Positions 24,372 to 35,859 of a stretch of 64,000 nt of DNA are shown in pieces. Location of the stretch: positions 941,501-1,005,500 of the forward strand of contig JAQFVV010000028.1 in NCBI GenBank assembly GCA_028023455.1, in the 5' to 3' direction. The DNA is from Epiperipatus broadwayi (lineage: Eukaryota > Onychophora > Udeonychophora > Euonychophora > Peripatidae). The notes beneath the pieces are model-generated. The model ran no database searches. It saw only the letters and a program-made list of their open reading frames with translations, and was not told the DNA's origin. Within the stretch, counting starts at the first letter, position 1; each line of letters begins with the position of its first letter. Made by a program: the position numbers and the translations under genes.

Positions 24372-24602
24372 TTAAAATGATATATAGCATGTTAAAATCA
24401 GACAAGATTTTGATTTTTTATTATTTTTATTAATAAGTTCATTTAGTTTTTTTCTGCTCAGTTTACTAGATTCCATGAAGAAGACAAAAGCACAATTGTC
24501 ATCAGCCAGAGTGCTTAATAAAATTGATTCAACATGCTTTGATGATTTTGCAATTTCAAGGCCTTCATCCCAAAAATAAACATAATATATGTAAGTATTC
24601 AA
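24372..24602 (-). other. Unidentified 76-codon ORF
   Basis: The minus-strand translation contains YFWDEGLEIAKSSKHVESI, LLSTLADDNCAFVFFMESSK and LSRKKLNELINKN. The middle is protein-like and could be a relic exon or transposase piece. I cannot assign a family and see no convincing splice sites. Confidence 0.2.
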
Positions 24603-26635
24603 TTTTAGATTTTTTTATCATTTGAATATTATTTTAATTTTTTTTATTATTTGATAGATGTATAATTTATTAATGTATTTGTAATAGTGTGTCTGTGCAG
24701 TATATAAATTATACTTGTATTCAAACTTAAATATAACAAAAGTAGTGATTTATATACAATGTAATTTTGGGGCTCTGATCCAAGTTAGAGGCAACCTTAT
24801 TTTATAGACATAATGATTCTCAAGAGGTTTAATAATTTATTAGTGTGTTTATATTTCTATTAGTGTGTTTATGTTTGTACTTGCATGTCTGTGTTTGTAT
24901 AAAAAAATAATGATTTATATTTATAAAATTGGGCTATTATAGAACAGTGCAATGTAAATTTTAAAACTGATTATCAGATGTACAGAAAGGTTGCAGTTGA
25001 TAAAGCAATCACAAAATTTACTGGGCATGGTATCATGTGAAAATATAAACTGTTAAAACCAATAAAGAAAGGTTTCAAGTTGTGAGTATGGTCATATCCA
25101 CAATGGTTACATATACCACATGGAATTGTATGCAGGCAAAGAATCAAATCTTTATTCTTGCCAATGCCTTGGTACTCATATTGTGAAGTCAGTAGTTTTG
25201 TCACTTCTTGTATTTTCAAGTCTATAGTTAACATATGAACCATATGCAAATAAATTATATCTCTGGGGGGACAATAAATATAACAAGATAGCATCACTGG
25301 TGTGCATAAAAATATATACATCACTGGTGTACTCAAAAATATAAAATAAAGAGAGGAAACTCATTTTATCATTGATATAGACAGTAGTCTTCAATTTCTA
25401 TTTTTGGATAGATAAGAAGCCAATTGCTATGATTGCAAATGCATCTCCACCTTCTGAAAATGATTTATTTTATATCTTTTATTAGGATGAATCTCTTTTC
25501 CTACAGCCATCTAGATTTTTTACCTTTTGGGATATAAGATAAAAATAAAGAATTCTTATACTACTACTTTTGTAAGTTAAGAAGCTATGGATTATCTCAG
25601 GTAAGAAGTATTATATATGGTTTGAATGAGAATTTTGTGAGGAATACAAAAAATTATTAATGAAGATGTAATTTTAAACTTAACTGATTATAAATTAGAA
25701 ACTATGAACAAACAATAAAATAATATTTTTTTCAAATACTGAAATTTCTTTCCACCCCCCTTACTTTCTTAATAGCAACCACTATTTTCTGTCAATATGT
25801 AGAGTTTTGCTCTAACATTATTCAAACTGAAGTTATTGTGAAAATTGTGTCTCAAGTCAGTTTTTAAAACATTCAATATGGTGCCAAATATGCAGATAAG
25901 TCAAAGAATAATAGTACTCCAATACAGTAGCAACTTAGTTTTTTTTTTTGAAGAATTATAATTTTATATACTTCTAAATTGTTTCATTGACATATTAAAC
26001 ATAAATGTACAATAGGTACACACACACATATACATACTGAAATGCATTTTATCATTAACTCCAATATTATCTGTACATTTTGATATCCATGCTACAGTTT
26101 TGGCATCATAATATAATAGATACAGAAAAACTATTGCACCATTTTATATATAATTTGAAAAAGCTGTATTTATCAATAATATATATTTATATATTCATAA
26201 GGTTTTTAAAATGAGAAGAAATAAATTTTATCTTGTCTCAATTATTTGTTGCGTGTGTTAAATGATGTTAAAATCTGATATGAATTAAAATTTTACTCAC
26301 CAGAAATATATTCTTTTTAGGATCTTGGATTGCAAGTATAAAGACATTCAGACAAGATGAAGGGAGGACACAACAATTAAATTAATAGCACACAGAAAAA
26401 ATGGCATTTCCACTGTCTTACATTCAATTTGAAAGTTCTATATTTATCTCAAAGAGAACTAATCTTTATATATATGTGAAAAAAGATTGATAATTATGGG
26501 TTAGAAAATGTTAACAACTACAAATACTTTGATCAGATTATTATTAAATATAATGGATTAAATTAATCATAGAATTAAGCTTGGTTGTAATGCTTCTGGT
26601 AAAAATAACTTAATACTAAAAGGAAATATATCCAT
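24603..26635. other. AT-rich DNA, no gene seen
   Basis: A short repeated segment (tatatacatcactggtgt and its variant) occurs near 25290-25335. The long minus-strand ORF at 24974-25336 includes CGICNHCGYDHTHN but matches no family I recognise, and nothing around it supports a gene. Confidence 0.4.
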
Positions 26636-26639
26636 GTGT

Positions 26640-27095
26640 TTGAAAAGGAAGGTTTTTTTAATGTGCATTACTAGTTTTTACTTATGGATGTGAGACTTGG
26701 ACACTTAACAGAAAATCAATATGGAGACTTTAGACTACTGAAAAAAATATGGAGAGATGCATGTAAGAAGTAACAAGAAGAGAATAAAAATGAAAAACAT
26801 GAGTGAGAGAATAAACAGGTATTACTGAAGTCATTGAAAGAATTAAAAAACTAAAATGGAGTTGGGATGGACATATTGCTGGAAAAGATGATAATAGATG
26901 AGCAGTTGAAATCTTAAATTGTATTCCAACAGATTGTAAAAGACCTTGAAAGAAACCACATTTGAGATGGATGGATGAAATGAGGAAATGTGCATGAGTA
27001 ATGTGAAAAAGTGAGGCTGGAGATCTGACAAGATGAATTGAACCTGTAGAGACCTTCATCCTTCATTGGATCAATAATGGGTAAAAATGATGATG
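26640..27095 (+). mobile_element. 3' fragment of RTE-like LINE
   Basis: Reading the plus strand through several stops gives LINE C-terminal landmarks in order: YGCETWTLNRK, a TTEKNMER block, VTRREIKMKNMSER, IERIKKLKWSWDGHIAGKDD, AVEILNCIPTDCKRP, HLRWMDEM, then ETFILHW. It ends in atgatgatga. Lowercase detail aside, the order equals the end of RTE-clade ORF2. This is the longest of three such scraps here (others 1-170 and 2391-2640). Multiple in-frame stops mean it is dead. Confidence 0.75.
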
Positions 27096-27890
27096 ATATA
27101 TGTACTAAATTAAATTATATTTATATTGATGATTTTGAACTGAATGGTTTGACCATATGCTTTTTATGATTCTAGTGACATCTTACAGTAACACCAGATA
27201 AACCATTTATATTTGTTTAAATGCATATTTATATTCTTATTTTGGCAGGATTAAAAAACATTATTAAAAAAATTTGAAAGACAGATCCCTAAGAAATTAT
27301 TTAAAGGAACTGGCAAATAATGCCCACTTTTTTTTTACATCAATGTCATTCTGTTAATAACCTGTTCACCTTGAATGTTCCTTAATAATTAATAAATTGT
27401 AATGTGTCAAAACTATGACATCTCTTGTTATGTTTTAGATACATTAAATGTTTATATGTTGAAACATATATCAACAAATAAAAAATCCTTCTCCTTTTTC
27501 TTTTCAAAAACTTTATTTTTTTATCTCATATATGATTTTTTTATACATGAGAGTGATACTTTTTGCTGCTTTTCTTTAAGTGTGAATATTTTGATTCTGG
27601 CATGAGTTTCAAAAATTTAATTAGAAAACTAGATTTGCATATGCATTTGCAATGCCTGATCCTCTTTCATCTCTAATAATTCCAATTACCCACCTGCTTT
27701 TTCAACAAGTATTATTTCAGAAATTGGAAATCCATCTTCAATAATATCTCAAATATAAAAACATAGATTTACACCTTTTCAAATCTTCCAATCCACACTT
27801 GAAAACTTCTTTCAATCCTTCAATTTATCTTGTTTGTTATTAATTATACTTGTTTTTACTTGCAAACAGAAAATGATTAAATATTCATGC
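27096..27890. other. AT-rich DNA, no gene seen
   Basis: No recognised coding region; the plus-strand ORF at 27402-27605 is AT-driven. Confidence 0.45.
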
Positions 27891-27894
27891 ATAA

Positions 27895-28925
27895 AAAGCT
27901 AAAGTTTAGCTGCAAAAGTAAATACAATTTGTGGCAAATCATAATTATTTTTTTCCTTTCCTTGTACAAACAAATTAAGTGTTTGCAAATGTTCCATAAT
28001 GTCTGTAAGGAACATTAAGTCAGAAAACCAAATTTCATTTTCTAATTCTGGGTATTTCCCCCCCCCTTTTTTTTTTCTTTTAAAAATGTTACAATAGGTA
28101 TTAGGAGTTTCACAAAATGGGCAAAACATTGTATGTCCATAGCCATCTTTTTTTAGCAGATCATAAGGAGAGGTCACTGAGCAAGTCATTTCTTTTGTCA
28201 TTTAAATTGGGAGCGTGTTCTGGCATTTAGTCTAATTAAATTCACAATCTATAAAACGATCTTCCACACATTTTCATATTTTAATTACTTCGCTATTATA
28301 AGCTCACAATAAATTATGCAGTGAAGAGGTACAAAATGTGGAATTTTAGGATTGTTGTTTAAAAGACCAATAAGACGTAGGTTTTTCCCTTTCATTGCAG
28401 GAGGTTGTCAGTCATAATACTTACAAGTTTATCACAAGGCAATTAAAACCTGTTTATTACCTCATCAAGCACATTTTTGAAATCAATACTGCAAGTTGTT
28501 GCACTAAGAACTAATAAGTCTAAAATTTCTTCCATCACATTTATGTCTGCAGATACATAACAGACAAAAACGGTCAATTGTGGAACATCCTGAATGTCCA
28601 TAGATTCACCAAGAGCTAAACTGGATGCTATACAATTGTTCAAATCACACTACTTTTAACATTTTTACTAATTTCACTAATACAATGCTCAGTCGTATGA
28701 CATGATATAGGAACTTGTGTGACCAATTCATGCAGTTTTGTATTATCTGGATCCACAGCTTTAACCACTTCTCCAAGTTTCTTTTAATAAATTCTCCTTC
28801 ATATGGTCTTCTGGCATGAGCAATATTTCAAGCTACCAAAAAACTACTGCCATTGGCTCTATCATCTTTATGACAAAAAGAAGACAAAAGTCCTTGTTGC
28901 TTATGAAGACCTGATTGCAATGATT
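27895..28925 (-). pseudogene. hAT-type transposase relic (ZBED/GTF2IRD2-like)
   Basis: Minus-strand fragments appear in protein order. First comes HKDDRANGSSFLVA, a stop, NIAHARRPYEGEFIK (28925-28750). Next is NCIASSLALGESMDIQDVP, LTVFVCYVSADINVMEEI and SIDFKNVLDEV (28643-28443). Then MTDN, a stop-broken KGKNLRLIGLL-like stretch (28440-28330). Last is NEIWFSDLMFLTDIMEHL, LNLFVQGKEK (28201-27899). These match the order in vertebrate and invertebrate hAT-derived genes of the ZBED5, FAM200 and GTF2IRD2 group. Stops and frameshifts separate the pieces, so it is a dead transposon or processed copy. Confidence 0.72.
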
Positions 28926-29349
28926 TAAGCTTCTCTGTTTACAAATTTGGAATTGAGTGGATATTGAGTTAAAAAGTGGGGATGACTTAGTTCATCATGT
29001 CAGCTTAAATTGTTTACTTTGTAGTTTGTAATTATAATTTTACAAATAAGACACAATGTGTTTTCCTGAAGGTTTGTGATGATGGTGTTTTTATATTGGA
29101 TTATTTCCATCATCTAATATGAGTATTGAATGTCTTTAGAAAAATTTAACTTTATGTAAATATTCCAAATACCTTCAACTGTTAGTAATAGCACTTCAAA
29201 CAGGTTGTAGTATTCTCTCTTTTCTTTCATAAGTTGCTGACCTGATCAGTGACAATACTAGCATGGGATTTGAACCTGGACCCTTATATTCTTGTGTATT
29301 GGATTTTAAGGTAACACTCTAACCAATTGAGTCTTGATCAGTGACAAAA

Positions 29350-29425
29350 TAGGCTCAGTTGGTTAGAGCGTTACCTTAAAATTCAATACTCAAGAATCTA
29401 AGGGTTCAGGTTCAAATCCCATGCT
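29350..29425 (+). repeat. tRNA-like head of family D SINE
   Basis: A-box-like GGCTCAGTTGGTTAGAGCG at 29352-29370 and B-box-like GGTTCAAATCC at 29409-29419, spaced as in a tRNA gene. The acceptor stem and anticodon arm do not fold well and the sequence sits in a palindrome. I call it a tRNA-derived SINE head rather than a tRNA gene. Confidence 0.65.
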
Positions 29426-29439
29426 AGTACTTTCACTGG

Positions 29440-29505
29440 TCAGGTCAGCAACACCTGAAGAAGAGGGGAGAATAATACCTCTCAAAACGTTGTGCATATA
29501 CTAAC
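29440..29505 (+). ncRNA. Hammerhead-like motif, family D
   Basis: CUGAAGA at 29455-29461, one extra A, a 6-bp helix II (GAGGGG with CCUCUC), AAAA in place of GAAA (29484-29487), then CGUU. ACGU could form the minimal helix III. GUG after it pairs with CAC just before CUGAAGA, giving helix I. The changed G and extra A argue against activity. Confidence 0.4.
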
Positions 29506-30257
29506 CTGTTTTATGTGCTGTTACTTACAGTTGAATGTATTTGGAATATTTAAATAAAGTTAAATTTTTCTAAAGACATTCGATACTCATATTAGATGAT
29601 AAAAATAGTCCAATATAAAAATACAAAAAGACACAATGTCCTTCCAATTTCTGAAAACTTCTATTTTCTTGTTTATATATATTTTCTGAGATCATGTTAA
29701 CAAAAAATTTAAGTAAATTTCTTTCTAAGGTCTGAAATAAATAATTAATTTAAAATGTCTAAATATTAATTTTTATTTTAAAAGATTTGTAAATGGTGCA
29801 AAAATTGTTGAAGAAACAGTGCTTCTTAAAATTAAGTAAGAATAATTAAAAGCTATTTTGGACTATATTTATTTTTGTTTGATATTTTCCTGAAAATTCT
29901 TAAACGTCTGTTTTTTTGTATACCATCAAAAGTAAAAACAAAATAACCAAAATTAAGCAAATGCTTTCCAGCTTTATTTTCAAGAGTTTTTTTTATATAA
30001 TTGTTTTTAAAAAAAAAACATGAAACTCTAAGTGCACTAATTATAACAAAATAATTTTCTTAATCTGTACACATCTTGAGAAAGTTTGCCCCTGAGGAAA
30101 AAATACACATCATAAAATTGCTTTATAAAACAATCTGCTTAGCGGATTGTTTGGAAAAAATATAAAATAAGACATTTAGCTGATAGGAAAACTATTACTG
30201 AAATATACAACCACAAAATTGTACAAATCATAAATATATATGTGGTCACTCCATATG

Positions 30258-30378
30258 CGCTCCCCCCCCCCATATGTCATAGCATCGGCGGGAGGCGAAC
30301 CCGCAACCGTCTGCGACCAACTACTTGCTTGCAAGGCAGCTGCGCTGACCTCTCGGCTAACAACGCTTGAGCTTGTAG
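30258..30378 (-). mobile_element. tRNA-derived SINE (octopus type), copy 4
   Basis: The reverse complement starts caagcgttgttagccgag, with aggtcagcgcagctgcctt, cgggttcgcctcccgc as B box, then gatgctatgacatatg and a G-run. Same subfamily as 14657-14775. Confidence 0.8.
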
Positions 30379-30629
30379 TAATTTTTATAACATTCGGAGA
30401 ATGTCGTTAACGTAGTTTGCCAATATATTTAAAAATTGTATATACACGATGTAATTTGTAATAAAATAAGTCATAAATATGTTTGATAAAAATTTCTATC
30501 ATATTATAAATTTTTGTGCTATTAAAAAAAACCTGAAATAATAAAAATAAAATCGGACTTCAATGGGAGCCACACTTAACTCCTAAGAGCTGCATGAGGC
30601 TCTGAGAGCGGTATTTGCCCACCATTGGT

Positions 30630-31120
30630 ATATATGCTTAAGCTAGATGTAATTAGAGGGGATCTGAACCCAAACTTTCAAGCTCCTTTTAGTCATCCAC
30701 TTCAACTATTACAATCGATATACGTGACCACATACATGTGAAAAAGATAAATGATCTCCAATATACATATTTCATGCTGAACCAGTACTCATCCATCAGT
30801 TGGTCTGGATAATTATCTCCCACACATATATACAGTCATTGCTCAGTTTATATTAAGATAGCAAATCTTCAACCTTTAATGGACAGGCTTCAATATTCTC
30901 CATTCTCCAACTCTTCAGCCCTCCATATCATTGGAAATCTGATGGCAAACAACTGATGAATGCTGGTTTAGCATGAAATTCGTATATTGGAGATCATTTA
31001 TCATATGCACATGTATGTGACCACGTGTATCAGTTGAATAAGATGAGTGAATAACTGAAAGGAGCTTGAAAGTCTGGGTTCAAATCCTTTCTAATTGCAT
31101 CCAGCTTAAGTATATATATT
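30630..31120. mobile_element. Inverted pair of hammerhead family B elements
   Basis: The left copy (30630-30830) reads on the minus strand and the right copy (30935-31120) on the plus strand, separated by about 100 bp. Each has a hammerhead block, a catatgcacatgtatgtgac-like spacer, then a tRNA-like tail; the right one ends ggttcaaatcc at 31079-31089. The left core has a 4-bp insertion in CUGAUGA. The right core is well preserved. Confidence 0.7.
30935..31010 (+). ncRNA. Hammerhead ribozyme, family B
   Basis: CUGAUGA at 30953-30959. Helix II is a full 6 bp (AUGCUG, loop GUU, UAGCAU). GAAA at 30975-30978. Helix III would be two base pairs around UCGU, with A30986 at the cleavage position. UUG at 30987-30989 pairs with CAA at 30950-30952 to begin helix I, and a GAU/AUC pairing continues it. 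All core nucleotides are kept. Activity depends on the weak helix III, as in known short-helix-III animal hammerheads. Confidence 0.65.
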
Positions 31121-32344
31121 ATACGGGTCTTTAAAGATTAAAATAAATAATAAAATGTTTTCTAGTTTTGGCCCTTATTAACAATGCTTGGAAATTAAAA
31201 CTGGAAATGATTATCATCCTGTAATCATTAATTATTCAAGCTTACTCTAGGTGGCATTAGAATAGGAGTGCTCATGTTTTATGGTGTATAAGCTAGGAAA
31301 TTAAGTGACATAATATTGTCAATAATTATTCAATATATCTTTACATTTATTTTCAACATTTTTATCATAGTCTAATTGCCAGAATTCTCACGGGAACTAA
31401 AACTATAAACTGTTTGCAAGATTATGTTTAAATTCACATTTAACTATCACGAACAGAGAATAGTTTAATTTACTAATATAACTGAACGATATTCACACAC
31501 ACTGCTTCTCTTACAAAGCTGCAGTGAATTTTTTTTAACGTTTACTAATTTTTTGCTTAATATCATGTTCACAAAACAGAATATTGTAGTAACATAATCG
31601 ATTGTGGTACTGCCTCATTCGTATTTACCATCCATTTAATGTAATTTACTTTATAATTTTATGATTATTATATCTACAGTTGTGAATAATAGCTTCTATG
31701 GGTAACACAAAACAGTATCTTTTTGAATCACTGAAACAGAGAAACTAATCTCTTATTTATTTTCTTAATTCATGTGTACTTTATTTTTATGCAAATTTTC
31801 ATATATCCATTATAATATTGATTTTTCCCTTCATGCATATTTGTAATTCAAATTAGCATACGTTTGTTCATTTGCATAATGAAATGGTTCCTTTCATCTT
31901 TATAACCTAAAACTCAGTGCACTTTCAGTGCTGAACACCAAAACTATGATTATGGTGATTGACATGTGCATTCAGTTTTAGGTTACAAAGAATAAAGAAA
32001 CCATTTAATTAACCCCATTAAACAGACAAAAAAATGTATGCAAATTTGAATATAATATCCATTGTAAAATTACAACCTGCTATCCAAAATAACTAATAAT
32101 TCATTTTAAAAATTGATTATCAAACCTCTGTGGGGTGGAGGTGAGGATGGAATTTTAATATTTTAAACACTGGTATTTGCAACATTTTATTTAACTACTG
32201 AACAAGAAAAATTAAACTGACTACTAAATATTTAAAGGAGAAATATGCTTACAATATTTTTTTTTCTGAAATCTTCTATTTATTTTACAACTTATTTCAT
32301 TATTTTTTATTATCCAATATTAATATTACTAATGCATATCACTG
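31121..32344. other. AT-rich DNA, no gene seen
   Basis: A related inverted patch lies near 31880-32060: aaatggttcctttcatctt and ctaaaact are mirrored by agttttaggttac and aaagaaaccattt. The block ttactctaggtggcatta near 31243 recurs at 38565 and 57975. No gene. Confidence 0.45.
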
Positions 32345-32440
32345 GGATAGAATGGATGACTTTGAAGTTTAAGGTTCATGAATCATGGTGCAACTATGTT
32401 ACTTTCAGTGTTCAAACTACTTAAAAACTCCCAAGCAATA
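32345..32440 (+). repeat. Short dispersed repeat N, copy 3
   Basis: aaggttcatgaatcatggtg, gttactttc, gttcaaactacttaaaaact; see 11762. Confidence 0.5.
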
Positions 32441-34105
32441 ACTTATTTAATTATTTTTGTATTTAATGTTATTAATCAAATAAAAGTTTTATAAAATTTT
32501 GATCATTTGTTTGATTATATTATTTCTATTTATTTTTATTTTTCTGAATCAATACAATCATTTTCTTTTTTGTTTTTTTCCTCTATATTTCAACCATTTA
32601 TATAACCTTCTTCAAGAAATGATGCTATATTTAATAATGTTTCTGAACAGGTAATCTTCATATACTGTTAATGTATGTAGTATAAGAATATTTCAGGAGG
32701 TAGACTTTCTAAAAGCCATTTTAATAAATCTGCTAATAATACCCTTTCATGTTAATCTACTAACCAGATAAAAGTTTTATTTAGATTAACTTTCCCATTA
32801 AGTCACATTAAAGGTTTTTATTAAGAATGGTACATTTAGGAATTTAACTTTCTTATTTCTAATGATCTTTCCTATTTATAGTGGTATCTTCACCTGTTTA
32901 ATACTTAGTTTTAATCACAGAAACTTTATTGATTTATTAGTTAAAACAAAAATCTAAAGAGGAAAAAATCTACAGCTGTCTACAGCTGAAAAAAATTAAA
33001 AGGAAGTGACCACTACAAGATCATGACTGGTAACAAGCAGTTGTGAGGGTAATTGAACAGATATACTTATTGTTAATCTCCTATATTCTGACAAATTGTT
33101 TTGTTTTCATTTGATATAAGCTTTTGAAATTTATTTTAGTATTAAATCATTATTATATATCGGAATATAATAAATTTGACTTCATTGGATAGATATTTTA
33201 ATTTAAAAATTAAATAAATTCTAAAAAAAATCTCATTTGACATTTACAATTATTTTAAAAATTAGATTTTAACCAAAACAGAGTACCATTTTATCATTCA
33301 ACTTTTGGGAGGACCAGATTGAATTTGCAAAATGAACAAAATCTTTGTTTGATGTTTTGATTTAAAATGTGAATAATTATCAATATCTAATAAAACTATC
33401 AATTTATGCTTTAAAAGTTTAATTTTTTTTAGTAATTTTTATGATATTGCTCTATTTTATAACAGATTGTTAGTGATGATATTTTATAAATAGATTGAAT
33501 TTACCATCACCATAATTTTTATGGTAGCATTATTCAGGAAAATATAACTTTATGTATTTAAAAATAAAATATTTGTATAGAAAATAAATATGTAATAATA
33601 TATATTCTTAATTTCTAATAATTATTATACATTGTGCAAAAATAATTATAAACTTTGCAAAAAAAGTCAAGATTTTAGTCCTTTATAATATTTTCTCAAA
33701 GTAATATCACAAAGTTCGAGAGTACCAAGAAGACAATAGATACCCATAATAATGGAGTTTTGCAAGCTTTGGTTTTTTTGTATTTTTGAATATCCTGATA
33801 TCTTTAGACATTTTTTGGAATTAAAATATTTTCCAAAAAAATATATGTGAATTCTACATTTGGAAAAAAAAGTTATCAAAATCTCTCAATAGAGGGCCAA
33901 AACACAAATTGAATTTTTTGATTTGTCAAATGAGACTCATGTGGTAGAAGTTAATAGTAATACACAAAAAAATTGAAGGTTTTCAAAATTTATTTAAAAT
34001 AGTTATGAGAATTTTTACAAAAAACTTGTATAAAAACAAAAGTATACACCATTACAATTGGATTTATTTGGATATCTTTTATATTCTTATAAGTAGAAGT
34101 TAATG
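32441..34105. other. AT-rich DNA, no gene seen
   Basis: No gene; the minus-strand ORF at 33667-33879 is not recognisable. Confidence 0.4.
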
Positions 34106-34109
34106 TCCT

Positions 34110-34562
34110 ATTAGGCCAAGTGACCTAATTGTTGCCTTTCTTTTTCACATAGTTATCTATGAAGATTGGCCTTCAAGTCTTCCTCCATACCATACTAATG
34201 ACATTTATGTGGGGTTCGGATTTACTTTTAAATGGCTCTCTGTGTTGAGGTTAAATCTCCTTTCTTGTTCATTCCCATTTGCTGTTATCAAATGCACTGA
34301 CTAATTCAGTTACTTGTTCTACAGTTTTTTTTTATCAGGGTCTATTAGCATATGACCAATGTGATTAGGAAAACTACACCTAACTATATGTACAATCTGG
34401 CTTTCAGATGAAGGATCAGTAGTCAAGGCGCATAATTTGGCTACTTGCTGTTGTAAAAATGGAGTGAATGCATCTCCAGGCCTGCATTTCTTTTGGGCAA
34501 CATGGCTTGATCCCTTCCTGACAATTCATACTCCAGTAAGAATTTAATATCAAGTTCACAAA
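34110..34562 (-). pseudogene. Possible decayed retroelement gag-like fragment
   Basis: On the minus strand, a recoverable frame reads KCRPGDAFTPFLQQQVAKL, CALTTDPSSESQIVHIVRC, and FPNHIGHMLIDPDK, followed after a frame change by an ERRFNLNTE-like piece. The pattern (repeated FLQQQ, then a short helix-rich run ending in IDPDK) suggests an LTR-retroelement gag, but I cannot name a family. Stops and shifts are frequent. Confidence 0.3.
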
Positions 34563-35080
34563 TAACATCATACAGAAAAAAATGGTGATAAGATTGTTAA
34601 CATTTTATCTAATCCTTTATTGAAGTAGTCTATACATTTTGTAATATTTTAAAAAGTATAAATACAATTTTAATTTTTAGAGAAATTGATATGATGGCTT
34701 CACATTTATTTCATTCATGTTTTTTTTTTAATAAAAATTCATCAAATAAAGATTGTGTTAAGTTTTCTTTTTGCCATGGCTAAGGTAATTTCCCTTTACT
34801 ATACAATGAGAAAAAATCCATTATAATTATCTATTATATGCTTTTTTTATTAATCTGCTATGTCTGTGTATTTTTCTGTCTGTATGATCACATTTTTGAA
34901 CTTTGCTCTCGATGTGATTTTCTTTTCGTTTTAACAAAATAATATATATAAAATTTGTTTTTAAAATAGTACTTTTATGTGAACAATACTAGCCACCTAA
35001 AAAGTAGAAAACTAACAAAGTAATCTGAGTAAAAGTTAAGAAAAAACTAAATCTCAGTTAAATTGTCATTTTTATAAATA
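34563..35080. other. AT-rich DNA, no gene seen
   Basis: No coding region or confident repeat. Confidence 0.4.
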
Positions 35081-35084
35081 TCAG

Positions 35085-35262
35085 AGACCTTAAAAATCTA
35101 GACATGTTATAAAATATATTGGAAATTGCAGGAATATTTTGTTTCATAAAAGCATTTGAGGCCTTTTTCATTTTTATGATTTATTTAAACCTCAAATGCT
35201 TTTTAAAATGACAATATTCCTGCAATTTCCAATTGTTTTATAACAGATCTACATTTTTAATA
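35085..35262. repeat. Foldback hairpin element
   Basis: Left arm about 35098-35168 (gacatgttataaaatat, ggaaattgcaggaatatt, gcatttgagg) is mirrored at about 35188-35252 (aacctcaaatgc, aatattcctgcaatttcc, ttttataaca). The loop is about 20 bp. Confidence 0.8.
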
Positions 35263-35859
35263 TATCTGATACTTTCCAAGAATGGGAAATTAACCAGGAT
35301 TAAATTTTTTTCTTCTTTTTAGTCAGATTATTTTATTATTTTTCTACTTTTTAATTGGCTAGTACTGTTTACATAAAACCATTATTTTTTTTTAAAAATC
35401 TTACATATTTATATATATTTGCAAAGTTCAAATATGATTTTTTAGAATGTTTCACATTTGTTATCTTATATTTTTAACAAATTAAGTCTAGATTATTGAA
35501 CTCCAATGATTTAAATACTAAAATCAAATGCTGAAAATTTACAAAAATTGCCACCAGGAGAGCAATTAAAATGTCAACCTGTTAAAGGGTTAATATAAGA
35601 GATCATTATTTACAAATTTATTATGCAATTTTTAGAAATGTCTGATTGGTTAAGGATTCTTATATATATATATATAATACTCATATCTAGGTATAGGGTT
35701 TTAAAATTAATCAACTTTCTATCTACCTTGAGATCTGAAATTGTGAGTTAAGATCAAAGCTTTACTGAGATTATCATTATTGTAACATTTCACCTCTCCA
35801 AAACAGCTGCAATTAATCTGCTATCTATGTACTTTCTTGGGAAGCAGTTGAAGGTAATT
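35263..35859. other. AT-rich DNA, no gene seen
   Basis: No coding region or confident repeat. Confidence 0.4.

Larger units (their letters stand above)
29085..29632. repeat. ~540-bp palindrome carrying tRNA-like sequences (family D)
   Basis: The left arm (from about 29085, including catctaatatgagtattgaa, to about 29340) is repeated inverted on the right (to about 29632, including gatactcatattagatga), with a short centre near 29345. Each arm holds a tRNA-like block; the right one reads forward at 29350-29425. The right arm also holds a hammerhead-like hairpin at 29450-29495. The arms differ by small indels. It looks like two copies of one SINE-like element in inverted contact. Confidence 0.8.

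Noticed and set aside
24974-25394. 120-codon minus-strand ORF with CGICNHCG as a zinc-finger protein
   Set aside because: One Cys cluster without a recognisable domain order, no conservation evidence and no gene context.
26730-27059. 109-codon minus-strand ORF
   Set aside because: Antisense of the RTE-like LINE scrap, whose recognisable protein reads on the plus strand.
29350-29425. Functional tRNA gene
   Set aside because: A and B boxes are present but the cloverleaf does not close and the block is part of a palindromic repeat.
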